Shown: positions 1 to 8,498 of the stretch, piece after piece
Position numbering within the stretch: position 1 is the first letter of the stretch
How the letters are laid out: each line of letters opens with the position of its first letter
NCBI GenBank assembly: GCA_031290675.1
Contig: JAITNC010000161.1
Location: forward strand, 1-8,498
Origin: Campylobacteraceae bacterium
GTDB lineage: Bacteria; Campylobacterota; Campylobacteria; Campylobacterales; Campylobacteraceae
Direction: 5' to 3'
DNA length: 8,498 bases
The notes under the pieces: generated by a model
What the model saw: the letters and a program-made list of their open reading frames with translations, nothing else
Told to the model about the DNA's origin: nothing
Databases searched by the model: none
Program-made: the position numbers and the translations under genes

Positions 1-974
1 ACGTCCTCTACGCCGACAAGTTCGCCGTTTTGGTATATTCTGTTTTGAAACTCATCTTTTTTGCCCTCTTTGATACCCAAAATGTACAAAAACTCACTTT
101 TTATATCCTCAGGAACGTAGGGCATTATCTCTTTTTCTATCTTTTGTATCTCAAATTCGCTTATAATCTCGTCAAGTCCGCTCACCGAATACTTAACAGG
201 GCTTATGATATCGCGTGTCAAAGCTTCGGGCAAGTCGTGAAACAGTGCGCTAAAAAAGTTATTTTCAAGCCTTTTTGGACAAGCTTTTATCTTCAGCGAG
301 TAAAAATAACCCAAGATGGCTACTATGAGCATATGTCCCAAAACAGATGTGCGGGGAATGCGCTGTGTCTGCGCCCAACGCTTTTGAAAACGCAGCCTGC
401 CGCTCAGGTCTATCAGACGGGAAAGTTTCATATTCATAGCTATTTTGCGCACGCCCTCAAGCGAATAGTACTCCTCCATCTCATCTTCCACAGAGTTTTT
501 CACGTTCTCTATGTCGCTTAAAAATTTGCTTGTTTGGTAGATGATAGAAAACTCCCATCTCGTAGCAAGATAAGAGGCGGCTTTGAGTATAAAACGCTCT
601 TTTTTGTGCGAGTTTTCATCGCTCAAGTACTTCTCAAACCGCTCGTAAAATCTCCCCTCTTCTATGCTTGTGAGCGAATCTTTCAAGCCTGAAAGCACCC
701 ATACATTTATCTCTTTCGTCTTTTTTTGAAGCGCTTGATGAAAAACATCGGGTCTGATGTCAGTAACGACGACACGGCGCAAAAACTCAAATATGCCAGC
801 CTCTATCATACGCGGCATATCTATATCTTTCTCCTCTTTGGCGAGGAAATAAGCGATGATAAACTTGTGCGCCTGCTTGTCAAGCTCCACGAGCTCAACC
901 ATTCTCGGATAGTCATTCCACCGCTCTATGGAGGCCGCTAAAAAAAGCTTGTCTACGAGCTTGGCACTTATCAT
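1..974 (-). CDS. HD-domain protein, putative metal-dependent phosphohydrolase (3' end outside window)
   Basis: This frame stays open from an ATG at 974 to the window edge, giving 324 residues with the C-terminus missing. It appears to be a cytosolic protein of the HD hydrolase superfamily, closest to the YfbR/HD_3 type, whose known members are metal-dependent nucleotidases. The metal-binding signature is at residues 208-259: H214 in an LGH motif, then H246-D247 in LFHDLPEA, then D255 and P259 in RDIISP. A second, weaker copy of the same pattern sits at residues 31-75 (AH at 35-36, then IFEFLRR at 61-67 and TDIRP at 71-75), where the HD pair is replaced by E63-F64. The protein therefore looks like a tandem HD duplication with a decayed first copy. 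Its ATG overlaps the queF stop (ATGA), and GGAG lies just upstream, so translation is probably coupled to queF. The substrate is unknown, and a c-di-nucleotide or (p)ppGpp hydrolase cannot be excluded. Confidence 0.85.
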   Translation of the reverse strand, partial: MISAKLVDKLFLAASIERWNDYPRMVELVELDKQAHKFIIAYFLAKEEKDIDMPRMIEAGIFEFLRRVVVTDIRPDVFHQALQKKTKEINVWVLSGLKDSLTSIEEGRFYERFEKYLSDENSHKKERFILKAASYLATRWEFSIIYQTSKFLSDIENVKNSVEDEMEEYYSLEGVRKIAMNMKLSRLIDLSGRLRFQKRWAQTQRIPRTSVLGHMLIVAILGYFYSLKIKACPKRLENNFFSALFHDLPEALTRDIISPVKYSVSGLDEIISEFEIQKIEKEIMPYVPEDIKSEFLYILGIKEGKKDEFQNRIYQNGELVGVED

Positions 975-1357
975 TGTCGCTCCAATTTGTCAGAGTCTAT
1001 CTCTATAATCGTATGTACATTTCCGCGCGGGTTGAAGTCAGCCGTTACTTTCAGCCATTTTGGCTGGAGTTTTTTTTGCAATGTGTCAAATATCTCATTT
1101 GCGCTTGCCTCATGACTTACGTTGCGGTACATAAAGCTATTGATATACAGCTTCAACGCTTTGAGCTCAACGACCCATTTGTTTGGCGTATACTCAAGAT
1201 ATATCACAGCGAAGTCGGGGTATCCGCTCCTCGGGCACAGGCACATAAACTCAGGCAAAGTTATCTTGATGATATAGTTTTTCTCGTGGCTGTTTTCCCA
1301 TATCTCAAGGTCTTTTTCTATATCAAACTCTTTTATATTTTTTTCACCGTATTTCAT
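971..1357 (-). CDS. queF: NADPH-dependent 7-cyano-7-deazaguanine (preQ0) reductase, QueF type I
   Basis: QueF reduces the nitrile of preQ0 to the amine preQ1 using NADPH, a cytosolic step in making the tRNA wobble base queuosine. At 128 residues it is the short, single-domain (B. subtilis-like) form. Visible hallmarks are the catalytic cysteine C41 in [11 protein letters not shown], the conserved proton donor D48 in PDF, the QueF motif ELKALKLY at 64-71, the H82-E83 pair and FNPRG at 108-112. The ATG at 1357 has AAGGA at 1364-1368, six bases upstream. This Shine-Dalgarno overlaps the TAA of the preceding GGDEF-EAL gene, so the two are almost certainly co-transcribed and may be translationally linked. 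The stop overlaps the ATG of the HD-domain gene. No other queuosine gene and no preQ1 riboswitch-like leader is visible, as expected for an internal operon gene. Identification is firm. Confidence 0.97.
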   Translation of the reverse strand: MKYGEKNIKEFDIEKDLEIWENSHEKNYIIKITLPEFMCLCPRSGYPDFAVIYLEYTPNKWVVELKALKLYINSFMYRNVSHEASANEIFDTLQKKLQPKWLKVTADFNPRGNVHTIIEIDSDKLERQ

Positions 1358-1366
1358 CGTTTTTCC

Positions 1367-2787
1367 TTAAAAATCTTTAATATTTTTTGGCTTATCAAGT
1401 AAAAATCCCTGCGCAAAATCCGGTCTGGCATCTTTGAGAATATAGAGCATTGTCTCTTTGTCTATAAACTTGATGAGGGATTTGACGCCAAAGATTTTTG
1501 TAACGCTTATAAGCGATTTGAGTATCTCAAAATAGTCTCTGTTGGAGATATTTTTCACGTACTCTATGTCAAAGCTCGCTATGTCAAATCTGATGCCGTG
1601 TTTTAGGTACTCAAGCACGTCATCTCCTGCGCCGAACTGCTCAAACACGACGCCAAAACCAAGCGTTCTATACTCGTCTATGATAGTTTTAAACCGCTCA
1701 AACTCATCGTACGTTTTTTGCTCGCTAAGCGAAAAATAGATATTTTTGGGCTCAATGTCCATATCTTTCAAAAGCTCTTTCAAAGATATAAAAAAGCTCC
1801 TGTTTCTGAAAGATACAGCGGATATTTTGATGATAAATATGAGATTTGGCTCTTTGGTCAGTATCTGCTTTATCTCGCCCAAAATCGCCCTTGTCATAAA
1901 CTGGTCAAACTTTATCTCATAGCCGTTTTTGTTCACGGAGGGGCTTATCTGCGAGATAGGCAAAGTACCGTAGCGGTCTATGCGAAGCTTTGCATTTACA
2001 CTAAAAATCCAAGGGGTTTCATAGATGTTGTCAAACTTTCTCAAAGCGTGGTAAGCGACCTCAAAATTGCCCGAATTTACGGCATTTCTCACAAGCGTAT
2101 CAAACTCGCTCGGCTTTAAGATATCCTGCAGGTCGTTTTCTATGTTATTGACAGTGTCTATGAGTTTTGAGATGACGTTTTTAGCGTTGCTGTCGTACGA
2201 TTTTTCTATAACAGCCATATCGGTTTTGACCTCTATCTTGAAAATACCCTCATTTTTTATATCTTTACAAAACCCACGCAGCGTGTGTTCAAGGTGTTTT
2301 TCGCTCTTTGTGTCGCTGAAAATAAGCAAAAGATTTCCAGACTGATACCGCCCTATCGGGATTTTTTTGAAGCCGTTTGAGATGAGATACAAGTTGAGTT
2401 TTTCTACTATTTTTTTCAAAATCTGATTTCTCGCCCAAACTCCGTATTGCTCTTCCAAATAGTTGATATTTTTGATGTTTATTATCGCTACAAAGCCGTC
2501 TTTTCGCTTTTTGCGCAAAAACTTTTGTATCTCATACACTATCGTTTGGGCGTTAAAAGCGCTCGTGTAGTCGTCTATCAGGCTCTTTTGAAAACCGACA
2601 TAAATCATATAATAAATGTAATAAATATAGACGAGAATGAAAAAAATCAACAAAATAAAATTATTATCTTCTATATCAAAAAGTGTGAAAACGCTCATAT
2701 AAATGAGGATAAGCGCCAAGAAAGGGGCGCCTATCTTCAGCGCCGTAGCAAACCTGTTTTGCCTCTCTTTGGCTTCAGAATACAACA

Positions 2788-2788
<1 letters not shown>
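1367..2788 (-). CDS. Membrane-anchored protein with degenerate GGDEF and EAL domains
   Basis: This 473-residue protein has two predicted membrane helices (about residues 17-37 and 43-65), then a GGDEF-like domain (about 70-195) and an EAL-like domain (about 228-470). Both lack their signature residues. DDYTSAFN (72-79) stands for the usual DxLTGLxN. The first metal-binding Asp is N104 in INIKNINYL. The GGDEF loop reads RYQSGNLLLIF (147-157). In the EAL half, EALLR becomes NAKLR (265-269), the DDFG motif becomes EQFG (383-386) and the LKID motif becomes ASFD (404-407), while QGFLLDKP (460-467) survives. I infer it neither makes nor cleaves c-di-GMP. It may bind a nucleotide, RNA or a protein partner at the inner membrane. 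Its ATG overlaps the gyrB stop by one base (TGATG), suggesting coupled translation, and only a weak TTGGA precedes it. Its role beside gyrB is unknown. Confidence 0.9.
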
Positions 2789-6187
<3,399 letters not shown>

Positions 6188-6197
6188 TTTATACCCC

Positions 6198-6233
6198 TTA
6201 TTTATTATTAAATTTAAATAGTAGAAATAGTAG
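6198..6233 (-). promoter_or_regulatory. AT-rich DNA unwinding element with DnaA-trio-like triplets
   Basis: Read on the minus strand, a TTTTCACA box (6247-6254) is followed by a 13-base spacer. Then come CTA CTA TTT CTA CTA (6233 down to 6219) and an almost pure A/T run to about 6198. On the plus strand the triplets read TAG TAG AAA TAG TAG. This order and polarity (box, spacer, trio repeats, AT-rich DNA) matches the basal unwinding system described in B. subtilis, where DnaA loads from the box onto one strand of the trios. The dnaN Shine-Dalgarno abuts this element at 6194-6199, so a dnaN promoter, if present, overlaps it. The assignment rests on pattern only. Confidence 0.65.
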
Positions 6234-6270
6234 TTTACCTTGAAAATGTGAAAAACTCAAATTTTCACCC

Positions 6271-6314
6271 AAAAACAGGCACTTTCGTGCGTGAACAAAA
6301 CTGTGCTTGTTTTT
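6271..6314 (-). terminator. Imperfect 12-bp dyad inside oriC, possible dnaA terminator
   Basis: Arms at 6271-6282 (AAAAACAGGCAC) and 6303-6314 (GTGCTTGTTTTT) are reverse complements except for one base. In a dnaA transcript (minus strand) they would form a stem with one A-C mismatch, ending in five U residues. A nested alternative, GCAC-GAAA-GTGC with a GNRA-type tetraloop (6279-6290 on the minus strand), shares one arm and also precedes the U run. Either could end dnaA transcription before the unwinding element. The stem is A/T-heavy and the loop of the larger form is 20 nt, so terminator strength is uncertain. It may instead be a DNA-level feature of the origin. Confidence 0.4.
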
Positions 6315-6334
6315 CACATTTTTCACTTCCACTT

Positions 6335-7657
6335 TCACTCGCCTTTGCTTAATATCTTGTTTTGCAACTCGTCCAACTTTAGTCTAAATTTCTCATCGGT
6401 TTTTATCAGTTCGTTTATCTTTTTCATATTGTGAGATACGGCTGTATGGTCTTTCATACCAAAAAATGACGCGAGCGAAGGCATAGAATTTGGCGTGAGA
6501 TTTCTCGCCAGATAGATACCTATTCTCCTCGCTTCTACTATATTTGTTGAGCGTTTTTTTGACTTTATCTCGCTTGGTTTTATATTCATCTCTTTTGAAA
6601 CCATCAAGATAATATTTTCCAAAGTTACGTTTTTGTGCCGCTCTTTTATCTGTTCTCTCATAACATTTTTCGCAAAATCAAGCGTGATTTTCTGCCTCAT
6701 GAGCATAGCATAAGCGTTCAGGTTGATGATAGCGCTCTCTATCTCCCTGATGTTATCTCCCATATTTGAAGCGATATAATCAACGATATCTCCGCTCAAG
6801 TCTACGCCGTCAAGCTGGCATTTTTTATTTATGATGGCTATCTTTGTTTCAAGCTCGGGGTAGCCGATATCTGCGAGCAAACCCCACTCAAATCTGCTTT
6901 TGAGCCTCTCTTCTATGCCGTCTATCATCTTTGGCGGTTTGTCAGAGGTTAAAATAATCTGCTTTTTTACCGTGTGCAGTTCGTTAAATGTGTGAAAAAA
7001 CTCCTCTTGAGTCTGTATCTTGTTTGAAAAAAACTGTATGTCGTCTATAAGTAAAAAGTCGCATTTTCTATATTTTTCGCGAAATCTGTCCATAGTTTTC
7101 ATCATCAGATGGTGAGTATAATCATTCATAAACTGCTCACTCGTGACGTATATGACTATCTTGCCTTGATTTTGGGCATAGTTTCCTATAGCGTGTATCA
7201 AGTGAGTTTTGCCGATACCTGTCGGGCCGTAAATAAACACAGGGTTATAAACAACTCCGGGTTTTGCGGCGGCGGCTTTTGCTACAGTGTAGGCGTAATT
7301 GTTTGAAGCCCCGACCACAAAGCTGTCAAAGCTGTATGAAGGGTTCAAAATGCTGTTTCTTGAGCCTCTGTTTTTATCGCCCTCATCGCTTGGGGAACTC
7401 TTTTTTGAACTTGTGGTTTTATTTTTCAGGACAAACTTCACAGAGTGTTTCATGCCTGTTTCCTGCTCAAAGAGGTGAGAGAGTTTTTCGGTGTACTTTG
7501 TCTTGACCCAATTTAAAACCAAAACATTTGGAACGTTAAAAATGATAGTGTCAGACTTTGACTCTTTTTCGTTATAACTCAACTGTCTGATGTATCTGTC
7601 ATACTCGGCAAAAGGAATCTCGTTTTTCAAAAGTTCAAGTATGTTGTCAGATAACAA
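6335..7657 (-). CDS. dnaA: Chromosomal replication initiator DnaA
   Basis: DnaA binds oriC boxes, forms an ATP-dependent filament and melts the origin. I choose the TTG at 7657, giving 440 residues (MLSDNILELL), equal to Campylobacter DnaA. AAGGA at 7663-7667 lies five bases upstream. A TTG at 7672 would add five residues but lacks a Shine-Dalgarno. Domain I spans about 1-75 and a short polar linker 76-105. The AAA+ domain shows Walker A GPTGIGKT (144-151), Walker B LLIDDIQFF (202-210), sensor I ILTSDKPP (235-242), the arginine-finger segment RLKSRFEWGL (251-260) and sensor II REIESAI (304-310). Domain IV carries the DNA-binding signature ARRIGIYLARNLT (376-388) and MKDHTAVSHNMKKI (401-414), with VSH in place of the more usual VIH. 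It is transcribed toward the origin. Its promoter is divergent from that of ruvC. Confidence 0.97.
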   Translation of the reverse strand: MLSDNILELLKNEIPFAEYDRYIRQLSYNEKESKSDTIIFNVPNVLVLNWVKTKYTEKLSHLFEQETGMKHSVKFVLKNKTTSSKKSSPSDEGDKNRGSRNSILNPSYSFDSFVVGASNNYAYTVAKAAAAKPGVVYNPVFIYGPTGIGKTHLIHAIGNYAQNQGKIVIYVTSEQFMNDYTHHLMMKTMDRFREKYRKCDFLLIDDIQFFSNKIQTQEEFFHTFNELHTVKKQIILTSDKPPKMIDGIEERLKSRFEWGLLADIGYPELETKIAIINKKCQLDGVDLSGDIVDYIASNMGDNIREIESAIINLNAYAMLMRQKITLDFAKNVMREQIKERHKNVTLENIILMVSKEMNIKPSEIKSKKRSTNIVEARRIGIYLARNLTPNSMPSLASFFGMKDHTAVSHNMKKINELIKTDEKFRLKLDELQNKILSKGE

Positions 7658-7688
7658 AATCGTCCTTCGCAAGTTTTAATAAACTTCT

Positions 7689-7738
7689 ATTTTACCTGAT
7701 TTTGGTTGAATTGTATGTTAAATAAAAGCTGGGTACAA
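7689..7738 (-). promoter_or_regulatory. Candidate dnaA promoter region
   Basis: Read on the minus strand, TTGTAC (7738-7733) and TACAAT (7715-7710) are 17 bases apart, a sigma70-like pair, and predict a leader of roughly 45 nt before the TTG start. A second possible -10, TAAAAT (7694-7689), lies closer to the gene, with a poor -35. Members of this phylum often have weak -35 boxes, so either could be used. The pair almost mirrors the ruvC promoter on the other strand. No TTCAC box lies in this gap, so I see no site for direct DnaA autoregulation here. Confidence 0.4.
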
Positions 7739-7739
7739 T
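7711..7739 (+). promoter_or_regulatory. Candidate ruvC promoter
   Basis: TTGTAT at 7711-7716 and TACAAT at 7734-7739 are separated by 17 bases, an acceptable sigma70 pair with a good -10 and a weak -35. The predicted start lies around 7745-7748, inside the palindrome at 7741-7755, leaving a leader of about 20 nt before the TTG start. The two hexamers overlap the dnaA promoter elements on the opposite strand. Confidence 0.45.
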
Positions 7740-7740
7740 A

Positions 7741-7755
7741 CTGTAAATTTTACAG
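7741..7755. promoter_or_regulatory. Perfect 15-bp palindrome at the ruvC start region, operator candidate
   Basis: CTGTAAA and TTTACAG (7741-7747 and 7749-7755) are exact inverted copies around a single T. The site sits one base after the ruvC -10 hexamer and its last two bases overlap the AGAAGGA Shine-Dalgarno (7754-7760). That placement suits a repressor operator covering the transcription start. As RNA it could form only a weak five-pair hairpin. No regulator is identifiable from this window. Confidence 0.4.
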
Positions 7756-7766
7756 AAGGATTTTTA

Positions 7767-8234
7767 TTGACAGTTTTAGGGATAGACCCGGGAAGTAAAA
7801 ATTGCGGATACGCGATAATAGAAAAAACTCACAACAAGCTAAGGCTCGTAGAAGCGGGGCTTATCAAGATAAAATCAAGCGAACTTCAACACCAGATAAG
7901 CGAACTTGTAGAGGGCATAGACATCGTTTTCAAAAACGCCCAGATAGACGAAGTGGCGATAGAGGATATATTTTTCGCATACAACCCCAAAACAGTGTTG
8001 AAATTGGCGCAGTTTAGGGGCGCTTTGAGCCTCAAAGTCTTACAGGTTTTCGGCAATTTCAGCGAATATACACCGCTTCAGGTCAAAAAAGCAGTTACGG
8101 GAAAAGCCAAAGCCAAAAAAGAGCAGGTCGCTTTTATGGTCAAGCGTATTTTGGGGATAAATCAAGAGATAAAACCGTTGGATATTACGGACGCGATAGC
8201 GGTGGCGCTGACGCATGCGCAGAGGATAAGGTGA
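7767..8234 (+). CDS. ruvC: Holliday junction resolvase RuvC
   Basis: RuvC is a dimeric, Mg-dependent endonuclease that nicks Holliday junctions symmetrically, working with the RuvAB branch-migration complex in recombination and fork repair. It has 155 residues, slightly short of the usual 157-173 but apparently complete. The RNase H-like active site is intact: D7 in GIDPGS, E66 in AIED, and D139 and D142 in [30 protein letters not shown] (72-87) and [20 protein letters not shown] (102-121) match the conserved DNA-binding segments. Translation starts at a TTG (7767). This is supported by AGAAGGA at 7754-7760 with a six-base spacer, and by the fact that D7 then falls at its usual position. The gene is divergent from dnaA. 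Neither ruvA nor ruvB is in the window. Confidence 0.97.
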   Translation: MTVLGIDPGSKNCGYAIIEKTHNKLRLVEAGLIKIKSSELQHQISELVEGIDIVFKNAQIDEVAIEDIFFAYNPKTVLKLAQFRGALSLKVLQVFGNFSEYTPLQVKKAVTGKAKAKKEQVAFMVKRILGINQEIKPLDITDAIAVALTHAQRIR

Positions 8235-8263
8235 TTTACGGAAATTTTGCAAGCAAAATCTCC
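8235..8263. repeat. Palindromic repeat copy 1 directly after the ruvC stop
   Basis: ATTTTGC (8244-8250) and GCAAAAT (8253-8259) are exact inverted arms. GGA (8240-8242) and TCC (8261-8263) extend the stem beyond one mismatch. It begins at the base after the ruvC TGA and could end ruvC transcription, but the following sequence has no clean U-tract. Its first 15 bases, TTTACGGAAATTTTG, recur with one change at 8481-8495, so I class it as a repeat with possible terminator function. Confidence 0.55.
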
Positions 8264-8313
8264 TAAGCTAATCTTTTATGTTTTCTGACACGCTCTTTTG
8301 CGCCAATACTTCG

Positions 8314-8445
8314 TTACTCGCTCACCAGCGTCGTCATATACCAGTTCGTATTATTCCTAGCAGGCTCACTCCCAGCCTTGTCTTGGCACAAAATAGCTGT
8401 GCCATAAAGACATAAATTTGGTATGCTCCAATCCCTTCCCGTCAT
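8314..8445 (-). other. Short open frame of 43 codons within the post-ruvC repeat region, doubtful gene
   Basis: An ATG at 8445-8443 on the minus strand opens a 43-residue frame (starting MTGRDWSIPNLCLYG, ending WYMTTLVSE), which stops at TAA 8316-8314. There is no Shine-Dalgarno upstream, and the start codon lies within the arm of the ATTGC/GCAAT hairpin. The composition is not obviously hydrophobic or signal-like. The frame continues past the stop with a basic stretch (RSIGAKERVRKHKR). I think it is the translation of a dispersed non-coding repeat or a relic, not a functional gene, but homologous peptides elsewhere would change that. Confidence 0.3.
8384..8404. repeat. Inverted repeat, 7-bp hairpin
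   Basis: TGGCACA (8384-8390) and TGTGCCA (8398-8404) are exact inverted arms around a seven-base loop. It lies inside the non-coding stretch after ruvC and has no U-run on either side that would mark a terminator. Confidence 0.5.
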
Positions 8446-8475
8446 TGCGAGCCTGTAATCAGGCGTGGCAATCCA
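8441..8475. repeat. ATTGC/GCAAT hairpin repeat of a widespread intergenic type
   Basis: Outer arms ATTGC (8444-8448) and GCAAT (8468-8472) enclose an inner stem GCCTG/CAGGC (8451-8455 and 8460-8464) with a TAAT loop. The flanks, GTCATTGCGAG and GGCAATCCAC, resemble short palindromic repeats that I know from intergenic regions of many unrelated bacteria. Family membership is by recollection, not by search. Confidence 0.5.
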
Positions 8476-8480
8476 CATTT

Positions 8481-8498
8481 TTTACGGAGATTTTGACT
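8481..8498. repeat. Repeat copy 2, cut by the window edge
   Basis: TTTACGGAGATTTTG (8481-8495) matches 14 of 15 bases of the sequence at 8235-8249, in the same orientation and 246 bp away. The G at 8489 would pair with the C of a CTCC right arm, correcting the mismatch seen in copy 1. The right half lies outside the window. Confidence 0.5.

Larger units (their letters stand above)
6188..6334. other. oriC: Probable replication origin (oriC) between dnaA and dnaN
   Basis: Six DnaA-box cores of the campylobacterotan type TTCAC lie within about 90 bp. Plus-oriented cores are at 6264-6268, 6313-6317, 6322-6326 and 6334-6338, the last overlapping the dnaA stop. Minus-oriented cores are at 6248-6252 and 6291-6295. 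Four of the six read TTTTCAC. The boxes at 6248-6254 and 6262-6268 are exact inverted copies seven bases apart. The boxes near the dnaA end form a direct series 9 and 12 bp apart. Toward dnaN the DNA becomes strongly AT-rich (6198-6233), fitting an unwinding element. Flanking dnaA and dnaN support this strongly. Origin function is inferred from box density and location. GC skew was not computed. Confidence 0.85.

Noticed and set aside
30..521. 163-codon plus-strand open frame near the left edge
   Set aside because: The minus strand over the same bases encodes the HD-domain protein with intact catalytic motifs, so this is a shadow.
974..1402. 142-codon plus-strand open frame antisense to queF
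   Set aside because: It lies opposite a firmly identified gene, has no recognisable motif and no ribosome site. It is a coding shadow.
7658..7672. dnaA start at TTG 7672
   Set aside because: No Shine-Dalgarno precedes it. The AAGGA at 7663-7667 would lie inside the gene and is ideally spaced for TTG 7657, which also gives the usual 440 residues.
7658..7766. A second origin cluster (oriC1-like) upstream of dnaA
   Set aside because: No TTCAC or GTGAA core occurs in this gap on either strand.
8235..8498. tRNA or CRISPR array in the tail after ruvC
   Set aside because: The hairpins do not form a cloverleaf, and there are only two repeat copies 246 bp apart, not a regular repeat-spacer series.

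Overview
The window reads as the replication-origin neighbourhood of a campylobacterotan (epsilonproteobacterial) chromosome. The protein lengths support this: DnaA 440 aa, DnaN 355 aa and GyrB 769 aa, the sizes I know from Campylobacter. So do DnaA boxes with the TTCAC core typical of this group. Base composition is AT-rich and the intergenic gaps are short. A free-living, Sulfurimonas-like lineage is my best guess, but genus is inference.

Layout from left to right. Five genes run on the minus strand downstream of the origin, in transcription order dnaN (5120-6187), gyrB (2788-5097), a membrane-anchored protein with eroded GGDEF and EAL domains (1367-2788), queF (971-1357) and an HD-domain protein that leaves the window (1-974). 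They are tightly packed: 22 bp between dnaN and gyrB, a TGATG overlap, a 9-bp gap with the Shine-Dalgarno overlapping the previous stop, and an ATGA overlap. They very probably form one operon. The 147-bp gap at 6188-6334 holds six TTCAC DnaA boxes, an AT-rich stretch and a short run of CTA triplets laid out like a DnaA-trio unwinding element. I read it as oriC. dnaA (6335-7657, minus) lies on the other side of it and is transcribed toward the origin. A 109-bp divergent region (7658-7766) separates dnaA from ruvC (7767-8234, plus). It carries near mirror-image promoters and a perfect 15-bp palindrome. The last 264 bp hold no convincing gene but several hairpins and the start of a repeated sequence, which looks like a dispersed intergenic repeat.

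How the genes work together: DnaA opens the origin, the DnaN clamp supports processive synthesis, gyrase removes positive supercoils, and RuvC resolves Holliday junctions at stalled or recombining forks. QueF (queuosine synthesis) and the HD protein (possible nucleotide hydrolase) are metabolic passengers. The eroded GGDEF-EAL protein is coupled to gyrB but has no evident catalytic activity.

Most worth checking are the origin architecture, the mirrored dnaA/ruvC promoters with the operator-like palindrome, the eroded GGDEF-EAL protein in the gyrB operon, the duplicated and half-dead HD protein, and the structured repeat after ruvC. I did not find an obviously new multi-gene system.
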